This document shows positions 24,994 through 32,185 of a stretch of 44,335 bases of DNA, piece after piece. The first letter of the stretch is position 1. Each line of letters begins with the position of its first letter. A program made the translations under genes and the position numbers. Under the pieces are notes generated by a model, which saw only the letters and a list, made by a program, of their open reading frames with translations, did no database searches and had not been told where the DNA came from. This DNA is from Prevotella sp. MGM2 (GTDB taxonomy: Bacteria > Bacteroidota > Bacteroidia > Bacteroidales > Bacteroidaceae): positions 1 through 44,335 of the forward strand of contig NZ_BEWW01000293.1 of NCBI RefSeq assembly GCF_002933955.1, written 5' to 3'.

Positions 24994-27900
24994 ATGGTAA
25001 TGAAAAAGATTTACGCTTTCTTAATCGCCTTGTTTGCATTGACTGCGGTGAGCGCGCAGGGAGTCCTGCCCGAATTCTCCACCACCGATGCACCGAAATG
25101 GTACATCGTGCAGTTTGCAAAAGGAGGGCACACGTTGCTCGACAACGGTGTGAACAATGACCTCATAACCGCCAACCGTGCTGTGGCCGATGCCCAGCAA
25201 TGGCAGTTCATCGGCACCAAGGAGGGGTTTTACATGCGCAGCAAGCTGGGCAACTGGCTCGGTTTCAAGAACAACTTCTATTACTCGGTGGCTGAGGCGG
25301 CCAAAGTGCGGATGACCGTTCAGGAAACCTCGGCCGAAGGCGGCAACTGGGAAATCAAGCGCGTGGGACAGTCGTCGTGCCTCAACCAGTATCAGGGCAC
25401 CGGCGTGGGTGTGAGGCTGAGCGAGTGGACGGCCGGCGACGGCAACAACGCCCTGGCCTTCCATCCCACAAGCGTGGACCTGCCCGTCTTTTCCGGCCAG
25501 GGCAGCGAAACGTGGTATTTCGTGAAGATGAACAACGGTGGCCGGTATATGGCCGATACGGCCGTGGCCGGCTGCATCGTCCTCAGCAGTCCCGACCCAG
25601 TAGACGGCCAGTTGTGGAAACTCGAAGGCACGCAGGACAATTTCCAGCTGGTCAACAAGCTGGGCCGCTACGCCGTGGTAAGCAATGTGGCGCAGAGTGG
25701 TTCTCTAGGCGGTAAAAACCCCACGCCGGTCCGCTCTTCCGAGACGCCCTATGCGGCCGGCTTCTCCCTTCAGGCCAGCGGCGCATCCACAGGTCCGGGA
25801 TGGGAAATCCACCCCAACGACCGCGCCGGCAAGAACTTCAACCTGTGGGGCGGCGCCAGCGGCACCATCATCGGTCTGTGGAATGCCAACGACAACAACA
25901 ACCCCATTACTTTCATCGAACCCGACAAAATGGTCTATCCCGACTTCAAGTCGGTGGGCATCAATGGGTATGCGCCCGACAACAAGCTGACGCTGTGGTA
26001 TGACCAGCCGGCCACGACGGCCCCGCTCTATTCCGGCGGCAACGGCTATTCCAACTGGATGGAATACTCGCTGCCTATCGGCGACGGACAGTTTGGAGCC
26101 AGCCTCTTCGGCGGCATTGAAAAGGACGAAATACAGTTCAATGAGAAAACTCTCTGGAGCGGCCGCAGCACCGATTCTTCATCGGATTATGGTTATTACG
26201 AAAACTTCGGCTCCGTCTATGCCGAAGAACTCAGCGACGTCTTCAGCTACGTCTCCACCAGTGCCGCCAAGGACTACTACCGCCAGCTCGACCTTTCCAC
26301 CGCCACCGGCAAGGTGTCTTATAAAAGTCCCGACGGCGCTGTCACTTACACGCGCGAATACATCTCTTCCAATCCGGCCCGCGTGGTGGCTGCCCGTTAC
26401 TCAGCCAGCGTAGGGGGGAAGATAAATCTCCGCTTTACGCTCGCCAGCAGCAAGGCCCTTAAGGCTGCTACGGCCTACGCTGACGGCAGTGCCACTTTCA
26501 GCGGCAAGTTGCCCGTGGTAAGTTACAACGCCCGCATGAAAGTGATACCGACCGGCGGCGAAATGACCACCGGAGAGGACGGCATCACCGTGCGCGGTGC
26601 CGACGAAGTGCTCGTCATCCTGGCCGGCGGCACGGACTACGACCCGCAGAATGCCACCTACGTTTCGAATACCGCGGCACTGGCCGGCAAGGTGGAAGCT
26701 TGGGTAAACGATGCCGCAGCCAAGACGTGGGCCGAAATTTACAGTGAACAGCAGGCTGACTATAAGTCGTTCTTCGACCGTGTGCACCTTGATCTTGAAG
26801 GAACGGTCAATGACGTTCCGACAGACCGGCTGGTCGATACTTACGCACAGGGCGCAGGTCCCAATGCACGCATGCTCGAACAGCTTTACTTCGCTTACGG
26901 CCGCTACCTCTCTATAGGTTCTTCACGCGGCGTGGACCTCCCTTCCAATCTTCAGGGTATCTGGAACAACATTGAAAAGGCCAGCTGGCATTGTGACATT
27001 CATTCCAACATCAACGTACAGATGAATTACTGGCCTTCCGAAACGACTAACCTCAGCGAACTTCATCTGCCTTTCCTCAACTATATCATCAACATGGCCG
27101 ATAGCAAGGAGTGGAAAGCCTATGCCAGAGAGAGCGGGCAAACCCGTGGCTGGACTTGCTACACCGAGAACAATATCTTTGGAGGTACGGGCGGTTTCAT
27201 GAAGAACTATGTCATTGCCAACGCCTGGTATTGCTCGCATCTTTGGCAGCATTACCGTTACACTCTCGATAAGGACTTCCTCAAACGCGCCTTTCCGGCT
27301 ATGCTGACAGCCAGCCAGTACTGGATGGACCGTCTGGTGAAAGCTGCCGACGGCACCTATGAGGCTCCCCGCGAATATTCGCCCGAGCATGGCCCCGGAT
27401 CGGAAAATGCCACAGCCCACGCGCAGCAACTGATTTACGACCTCTTTGAGAGTACGCTCAAAGCCATCGACATCTTGGGGAACGAAGTGGAAGTATCCGC
27501 TGCCGACCTGGAGAAACTTCAGGACCGCTTTGCCCATCTTGACAAAGGACTCGCCATCGAAAGATACACCGGACAGTGGGGAGCCAATAAGAATGGTGTG
27601 AAAACGGGTGAGAAGATTCTTCGCGAATGGAAGTACAGCCAATATACGGCCGGAGCTGACGGTCATCGCCACATGTCACATCTCATGTGTCTCTATCCCT
27701 TCAGTCAGGTCAAGGATGGGACCGACCTTTACAAGGCTGCTGTCAACTCTCTGAAACTGCGTGGCGACGGTGCCACCGGATGGTCCATGGGGTGGAAAAT
27801 AAATCTTTGGGCACGTGCCAAGGATGGCAACCACACCCATACGATTCTGAAGAATGCCCTGCGTCATGCCAATGGCGGTGCCGGCGTGTTCTACAATCTT

Positions 27901-28515
27901 TACGATTCTCATGCGCCGTTCCAAATAGACGGCAACTTCGGCGCTTGTGCCGGTATGGCCGAAATGCTTATGCAGAGCCACACCGATTCCATTGAAATCC
28001 TTCCAGCCCTGCCTGCCGCATGGAGCGCCGGTGAGGTGAGCGGTCTCAAGGCAGTCGGCGATTTTACGGTAAGTATTGTTTGGAAGGGAGGGAAGCCTCT
28101 TCGCGTAACGGTGGTCAACAATCAAGGTCAGCCTGGCTATGTGAAATATCCCGGAATAAACACCGCCATGTGTATCGTTAACGGTGAAGAAGTTCTCGGC
28201 AGTTGTCGCGGTACGGATCTGGCTGTTCTAAAAGCGGAAAAAGGGGCTGTGACAGTATTCGACTTTACTCAGGTTCCGACCGGTATCGGAAAAGTCGGTG
28301 CGGCCGGTACTCTCAGCCTTGCAGTAAAGGGCCGCACGATTACATTGGATGGCGCGGATCTGAAGTCTGTGAAAGTTTTTGATCTTGGTGGGCGCATGAT
28401 TCATCATACCCGTATGAAAACATTTGCCGTTGATGCCGCAGCCGGTAATGTGGCGGTGGTGGAAGCACTTGCCAAGGATGGTCAAAAAAGTGTGTTCAAG
28501 GTAACGCTTCAGTGA
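24994..28515 (+). CDS. GH95 alpha-L-fucosidase with N-terminal lectin-like modules
   Basis: Exported glycoside hydrolase expected to release alpha-1,2-linked L-fucose (some members act on L-galactose) from host or plant glycans. The 1173 residues read: signal peptide (ends VSAQ); two repeated beta-trefoil-like stretches (about 30-330: WYIVQFAKGG...QQWQF and WYFVKMNNGG...QLWKL); GH95 N-domain (about 340-600, WMEYSLPIGDGQFGASLFGG); helical catalytic domain (about 620-1010). Residues matching the known GH95 site are Asn 672 and Asn 674 in HSNINVQMNYWP, Glu 798 in SPEHGP and Asp 979 in FQIDGNFG. The last 75 residues (KVFDLGGRMIHH) resemble a type IX secretion sorting domain. A second in-frame ATG at 25000 is an equally good start. 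No SusC/SusD pair is adjacent. Confidence 0.93.
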   Translation: MVMKKIYAFLIALFALTAVSAQGVLPEFSTTDAPKWYIVQFAKGGHTLLDNGVNNDLITANRAVADAQQWQFIGTKEGFYMRSKLGNWLGFKNNFYYSVAEAAKVRMTVQETSAEGGNWEIKRVGQSSCLNQYQGTGVGVRLSEWTAGDGNNALAFHPTSVDLPVFSGQGSETWYFVKMNNGGRYMADTAVAGCIVLSSPDPVDGQLWKLEGTQDNFQLVNKLGRYAVVSNVAQSGSLGGKNPTPVRSSETPYAAGFSLQASGASTGPGWEIHPNDRAGKNFNLWGGASGTIIGLWNANDNNNPITFIEPDKMVYPDFKSVGINGYAPDNKLTLWYDQPATTAPLYSGGNGYSNWMEYSLPIGDGQFGASLFGGIEKDEIQFNEKTLWSGRSTDSSSDYGYYENFGSVYAEELSDVFSYVSTSAAKDYYRQLDLSTATGKVSYKSPDGAVTYTREYISSNPARVVAARYSASVGGKINLRFTLASSKALKAATAYADGSATFSGKLPVVSYNARMKVIPTGGEMTTGEDGITVRGADEVLVILAGGTDYDPQNATYVSNTAALAGKVEAWVNDAAAKTWAEIYSEQQADYKSFFDRVHLDLEGTVNDVPTDRLVDTYAQGAGPNARMLEQLYFAYGRYLSIGSSRGVDLPSNLQGIWNNIEKASWHCDIHSNINVQMNYWPSETTNLSELHLPFLNYIINMADSKEWKAYARESGQTRGWTCYTENNIFGGTGGFMKNYVIANAWYCSHLWQHYRYTLDKDFLKRAFPAMLTASQYWMDRLVKAADGTYEAPREYSPEHGPGSENATAHAQQLIYDLFESTLKAIDILGNEVEVSAADLEKLQDRFAHLDKGLAIERYTGQWGANKNGVKTGEKILREWKYSQYTAGADGHRHMSHLMCLYPFSQVKDGTDLYKAAVNSLKLRGDGATGWSMGWKINLWARAKDGNHTHTILKNALRHANGGAGVFYNLYDSHAPFQIDGNFGACAGMAEMLMQSHTDSIEILPALPAAWSAGEVSGLKAVGDFTVSIVWKGGKPLRVTVVNNQGQPGYVKYPGINTAMCIVNGEEVLGSCRGTDLAVLKAEKGAVTVFDFTQVPTGIGKVGAAGTLSLAVKGRTITLDGADLKSVKVFDLGGRMIHHTRMKTFAVDAAAGNVAVVEALAKDGQKSVFKVTLQ

Positions 28516-28544
28516 GTCTGTAATTGAATTTCATCAATAGTCAA

Positions 28545-28583
28545 GGTGCGGCACTGCTATTTCAGGGTGCCGCACCCTTTTTT
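28545..28583 (+). terminator. Rho-independent terminator after GH95 gene
   Basis: GGTGCGGCAC (28545-28554) pairs perfectly with GTGCCGCACC (28567-28576), followed by CTTTTTT. It separates the GH95 gene from the next gene, which has its own -7 box. Confidence 0.9.
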
Positions 28584-28619
28584 GATGTGATGAAAGAGGT
28601 GATTTGTGTTTTTTATGCG

Positions 28620-28627
28620 TATTTTTG
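28620..28627 (+). promoter_or_regulatory. -7 box of DUF3472 gene promoter
   Basis: TATTTTTG matches TAnnTTTG, 40 bp before the ATG at 28668; it rules out the long upstream extension of the frame. Confidence 0.55.
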
Positions 28628-28667
28628 CCAAAATATTTTTGTGATGGAATATCAATTATATAATACG

Positions 28668-29948
28668 ATGTATACGAAAAAGAAGTATTGGATTTTTATG
28701 TTGGTCCTGTGGTGTTGTGCCACATGGGCTTATGCCCAGTCCCGCGATGTGTCTGTGGCTGTCAGTGGTAATTCTTATGTGACCAACCGTTCCGATGAAG
28801 TGCGGATCGGCGGCAAGGGCACCCAAATGTGGACCCATCCCGAAACTGTGGTGAGTACCTATTTTTACATTCACCAGCCGCAAACTCTCCACGTCGCAGT
28901 GAGAGGAAAAGGCGAGGCCGCGATGCTCCTAAGCTGCAACGGAAAGAAAGAAAAAGTAGTGTTCAAGGGCGAAGAGCCGGTTGTATGCGGTAATCTTAAG
29001 GTAAAGGTGCAGCACCCCGGCTACGTCAGGGTTGATCTTAAAGGATTGGAGAAACAAGGCAACTATTTTGCCGACATCACCGACATAGTGTTGCGGAATG
29101 TGGAAGGCGATGTGACCTACGTACATGACTTTTCCGATTATTGGGGACGTCGCGGGCCGTCCGTACATCTCAATTATCCTCTGCCAGAAGGCGACTTCGA
29201 GTGGTTCTACAACGAAGTGACCGTGCCTGAAGACGGGGAAACGATGCACAGCTATTATATGGTGGCTGGTTTCGGAGAAGGTTATTTCGGCATGCAGTAT
29301 AACTCCGATACGGAGCGCCGGATTCTTTTTTCGGTATGGAGCCCTTTTGAAACGCAGAATCCTAAGGAAATTCCTGAAGACCACCGTGTTGTTATGTTGC
29401 GGCGCGGCAAAGACGTGCATATAGGTGAATTTGGTAACGAAGGTTCGGGCGGACAGAGTTATCTGCGCTATCCGTGGAAGGCCGGCAATACGTACCCTTT
29501 TCTCATGCAGGTAAGGCCCGACGGCAAAGGCAATACCATTTACACCGCCTATTTCTACGCTGCCGATGATAAGGAATGGCGCCTTATAGCAGAGTTTCTC
29601 CGGCCTAAAACGAATACGTGGTATAAGCGTCCGCACTCATTCCTTGAAAATTTCAGTCCCGAGCAGGGTTATCTGACCCGTAAGGTCTGTTTTTCCAACC
29701 AATGGGCCCGGACGGCCGGCGGGAAGTGGCATCGGCTGACTCAGGCCGGATTCACCAACGATGGTACGGCGCGTGCCGGTGTGCGGCTGGATTATCGTGG
29801 CGGTCTTACTCCCGACAAAAAGGGGGTATTCTTGCAGATGGGAGGTTTCTTTAATGAAAACACGCCTTACGGCAGTCGCTTTACATGTGAACCGCCCGCC
29901 GCTCAGGAACCTCCCGTGATTGATTGGGAAGGCTTGAAGAGACTGTAA
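28668..29948 (+). CDS. Exported DUF5077/DUF3472 domain protein
   Basis: A 426-residue secreted protein. The signal peptide is MYTKKKYWIFMLVLWCCATWAYA, followed by an N-terminal beta-sandwich of the DUF5077 kind (about 25-150, NSYVTNRSDEVRIGGKGTQM). A DUF3472 domain comes next (about 155-290, EGDFEWFYNEVTVPEDG, SYYMVAGFGEGYFGMQYNSD), then a further beta-rich part to the end. Proteins of this design are frequent in Bacteroidota glycan-use regions, but no catalytic role is established that I can name. The ATG at 28644 is an alternative; 28668 starts right before the signal peptide. It is separated from the GH95 gene by a terminator, so a shared function is only suggested by position. Confidence 0.82.
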   Translation: MYTKKKYWIFMLVLWCCATWAYAQSRDVSVAVSGNSYVTNRSDEVRIGGKGTQMWTHPETVVSTYFYIHQPQTLHVAVRGKGEAAMLLSCNGKKEKVVFKGEEPVVCGNLKVKVQHPGYVRVDLKGLEKQGNYFADITDIVLRNVEGDVTYVHDFSDYWGRRGPSVHLNYPLPEGDFEWFYNEVTVPEDGETMHSYYMVAGFGEGYFGMQYNSDTERRILFSVWSPFETQNPKEIPEDHRVVMLRRGKDVHIGEFGNEGSGGQSYLRYPWKAGNTYPFLMQVRPDGKGNTIYTAYFYAADDKEWRLIAEFLRPKTNTWYKRPHSFLENFSPEQGYLTRKVCFSNQWARTAGGKWHRLTQAGFTNDGTARAGVRLDYRGGLTPDKKGVFLQMGGFFNENTPYGSRFTCEPPAAQEPPVIDWEGLKRL

Positions 29949-29984
29949 GTCTGATCGCCGTAAGTAGAATAACAGATAGTCGGG

Positions 29985-30117
29985 TGTTTTCTGCGGTGGT
30001 GGAAAACTGCCCGGAATGACCTTGAAAATACAGCCAAAGCGGGACTTCTCAATGGGAAGTCCCGCTTTGGCTGTTACTTTAGTATTTGAATTGTTTGTTC
30101 CTGATGTGTGGAATTTA
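29985..30117 (-). repeat. Partial copy D of the dispersed element (right half)
   Basis: GGTGTTTTCT near 29983, the AAAGCGGGACTT hairpin, GGCTGTTAC, and a right end of GTGTGGAATTTAAAA follow the order of the right half of copies A-C. CAAAGATA is replaced by TTTAGTAT, so the promoter is lost, and the left half is absent. The hairpin has become a perfect 19-bp inverted repeat. It sits between convergent genes. Ends are approximate. Confidence 0.6.
30030..30074. terminator. Bidirectional hairpin between convergent DUF3472 and GNAT genes
   Basis: Perfect 19-bp arms (30030-30048 and 30056-30074) with a 7-nt loop; the arm reads ACAGCCAAAGCGGGACTTC. It derives from repeat copy D and probably ends transcripts arriving from both sides. 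Confidence 0.75.
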
Positions 30118-31110
30118 AAATGAGAGCCGGTAGGTGTCGTAACATACGGCGCGGGCGCCGAATCCTTCTTTTTGAAATATCAGGCCTTCGTTGAGCAGGG
30201 TGCCGCCTTGTTCGGTGGAGATGCCGAAATCGAGATAAGAAGGGCCTGGGCTGCTGGTGGCGTATTCGTCTATGATGCGGGAAAACAAGAAGTCGAGTGC
30301 GCCGATTTGGCGGCCTTGGGCCGAGGATGCGATATACTGTACGTGTACTACGCGGGGAGTGAGGAAAAGCAGGCAGCCTGCAACAGTCCCGCCGCCACTC
30401 CCGTCATTGTTGTCGGGGGCTTGTACGGTACAGAGGCGTATGTCTCTTGGGAAACGGCTCATAAGCAGTTGCAGTTCCGATAGCGTGTGTACGGGCGTTG
30501 TGGCATGGCGGTTTTGCAACACATCGTGAAGAATGTGCCAGAAAACCGGCAGATGATCGGAGGCATTCATGCTGACGCGGCAGCCGGCTTTGAGCGCTTT
30601 CTGCATGCCGCGGCGGCGCAGGGTGGAAAGAGGCTGGGGGTGGCGTAAGTCCACTACGGAAGAAATGGCGCGTGCCTCAAGCTGTGCTCCCAGGCGGAAA
30701 AGGGCATAGAGGTCCTCCTCCGCAGGCAGGGTGTGGTAGATGTGGGGCATGGGCCTGTAGAGCATTTGGCTGAACCCTTGCTCTTTGTAGCAGGCCAGGC
30801 AGGCTTGTAGAATTTCGCTGGTTGCGGCTGCGGTGACTTCCGTGCCGAGCAACAGACCGCCGTAGGTGAGGCCGCCGTGTGATTCGATGCAATGCCTTTC
30901 CGACCGGCTGCGGCATGCGGGCAGGAGGGCGACTGTGCGGCCGTCAGTTTGCCGTACCATAAGTGACGCGTCTTCGTAACGGTCGGCATGATAGTCCATA
31001 AAGTCACGTTCCATGAGGAAACTTGACTGCCGCATGCGGCGTGCGGTCTTGTTCCACTCTTCATGCGCGGCGGGAGAATATTTTTCTATGTACAAGCCTT
31101 TGGTAGTCAT
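30115..31110 (-). CDS. GNAT-fold acyltransferase
   Basis: A 331-residue protein resembling the two-lobed GNAT/FemAB-like acyltransferases. The first lobe contains FLMERDFMDYHADRYEDAS and VALLPACRS, the second GGGTVAGCLLFLTPRVVHVQYIASSAQGRQIGALDFLFSRI, where beta-4 is followed by the acetyl-CoA pyrophosphate-binding turn (QGRQIGA). It ends SYLDFGISTEQGG...LIFQKEGFGARAVCYDTY, typical of this Bacteroidota family. No signal peptide, so cytoplasmic. The acceptor is unknown. The frame is open to 31212, but the ATG at 31110 (MTTKGLYIEKYSP) fits domain and spacing. It lies 80 bp behind the nuclease gene and may ride on its transcript. Confidence 0.8.
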   Translation of the reverse strand: MTTKGLYIEKYSPAAHEEWNKTARRMRQSSFLMERDFMDYHADRYEDASLMVRQTDGRTVALLPACRSRSERHCIESHGGLTYGGLLLGTEVTAAATSEILQACLACYKEQGFSQMLYRPMPHIYHTLPAEEDLYALFRLGAQLEARAISSVVDLRHPQPLSTLRRRGMQKALKAGCRVSMNASDHLPVFWHILHDVLQNRHATTPVHTLSELQLLMSRFPRDIRLCTVQAPDNNDGSGGGTVAGCLLFLTPRVVHVQYIASSAQGRQIGALDFLFSRIIDEYATSSPGPSYLDFGISTEQGGTLLNEGLIFQKEGFGARAVCYDTYRLSF

Positions 31111-31190
31111 CGTTGATGTTTGATAGCGGTACGGTGGGGCCGGATGATGGCACACGCCGTTCCTTTTTCTGAATATGCTTTCTTCCGGAA

Positions 31191-32108
31191 TTATCCGGCC
31201 GGAAAGCCCCATGCCGTTTTCTGTGCCGTGGCTTCAACGGCGTTTTCCACCTTGTCGGGCAGATTGGGGAAGAAGTCAATGCCTGTGAGCCGCTCCAGCT
31301 CGTCAATGCTGACGGCGTGTGTGCCGATAACGGCCAGTGGGGCCGGCTGTTTGTAGTTGTAGCCGTATTCTTTGTGCTCCATCCAGAAGCCTATGGCCGT
31401 GTAAGTGCCGTTTTTCACCTTGAGCAGGGCCATGAAGTAATAGTGGGGCACTGCAACGCGTTTGCCGTCGGTGCGGTTGACGTAGCCGAGAATCTGATGA
31501 GGCTCTACGGTGCCTCCCTTGACCACGTAAAGCGTATCGGCAAAGGACGCGTCGCGACCGAGTTTCTGAACCTGGCCCTCAAGGGTGATCCAGTAGCCTT
31601 GGTTGAAGGAGGCGAGTTGGGGTGACATGTTCGACATGTAGAATGTCTGTTCGTTGGCTTTGGCGGAATAGAGACGGTCTGCCGAGGCACAGATGTGTCC
31701 CCGGTTATAGGGATTGCCGAAACTGCGCGGCCCGATGCGCAAGGCGGTGGGGAGCATAGGATCGTCTGCGAAGGGTTCGTCGCTGCGCGATACGTTTTTA
31801 ATGCGTGTGCGGCCGTCGAAACGGAAGGCCACCCAGCGGGAGTGGAGTTGCTCCCTATCAAACTCAAGGCTATAGGTCATCACGCTGTCGGCACCTTCTT
31901 TCGTGCGGTGGGCCGTAACGAGTGTACCGCTAGTCTTTATGGCCGGTGTTTCCATTCGTGCGGCCACATTGCCCGTGGCAGGAACGCCTGGAGCGGTGTC
32001 GCCTCCGCCTAAATTGATGTTGGGAGTGTCATCTGAACAGGCTGTGGCAAACAGTAATGTGCCGCCTGCAAGAACCAGGCCATATAAAAGACGGATGATA
32101 TTTTTCAT
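31191..32108 (-). CDS. DNA/RNA non-specific endonuclease, surface-type lipoprotein (NUC family)
   Basis: A 305-residue lipoprotein: signal LVLAGGTLLFATAC with lipidated Cys 24, followed by SDD, which resembles the Bacteroidota surface-export signal (Cys then Ser/acidic residues). The nuclease domain of the beta-beta-alpha-metal type (about 75-280) has the catalytic His in NRGH (135-138; the classical motif is DRGH), then ICASADR, MSNMSPQ and FNQGYW, where the Asn residues match the metal-ligand region. It should cut DNA and RNA outside the cell or in the outer leaflet. The Asp-to-Asn change in the motif is worth noting but the general base His is kept. A hairpin/T-tract upstream (32126-32161) probably lowers its expression relative to the preceding genes. 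Confidence 0.9.
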   Translation of the reverse strand: MKNIIRLLYGLVLAGGTLLFATACSDDTPNINLGGGDTAPGVPATGNVAARMETPAIKTSGTLVTAHRTKEGADSVMTYSLEFDREQLHSRWVAFRFDGRTRIKNVSRSDEPFADDPMLPTALRIGPRSFGNPYNRGHICASADRLYSAKANEQTFYMSNMSPQLASFNQGYWITLEGQVQKLGRDASFADTLYVVKGGTVEPHQILGYVNRTDGKRVAVPHYYFMALLKVKNGTYTAIGFWMEHKEYGYNYKQPAPLAVIGTHAVSIDELERLTGIDFFPNLPDKVENAVEATAQKTAWGFPAG

Positions 32109-32125
32109 GCGTTGTTCTTATACAA

Positions 32126-32161
32126 TTAAAAATGAACGGGCCTGTACTGACCCGCTCATTT
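32126..32161 (-). terminator. Intra-operon terminator/attenuator before the nuclease gene
   Basis: On the minus strand AAATGAGCGGG pairs with CCCGTTCATTT (11 bp, one G-U) around a 10-nt loop, followed by TTTTAATTG. It starts 25 bp after the stop of the choice-of-anchor J gene. No -7 box lies between it and the nuclease ATG, so the nuclease seems to depend on read-through. Confidence 0.75.
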
Positions 32162-32185
32162 GTTGATATCCGGTTGCTTTTGTCG

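Noticed and set aside
24994-29948. Full polysaccharide utilisation locus around GH95
   Set aside because: No SusC/SusD pair, sensor or further glycoside hydrolase is adjacent; the only TonB receptor in the window is in another operon with nuclease genes.
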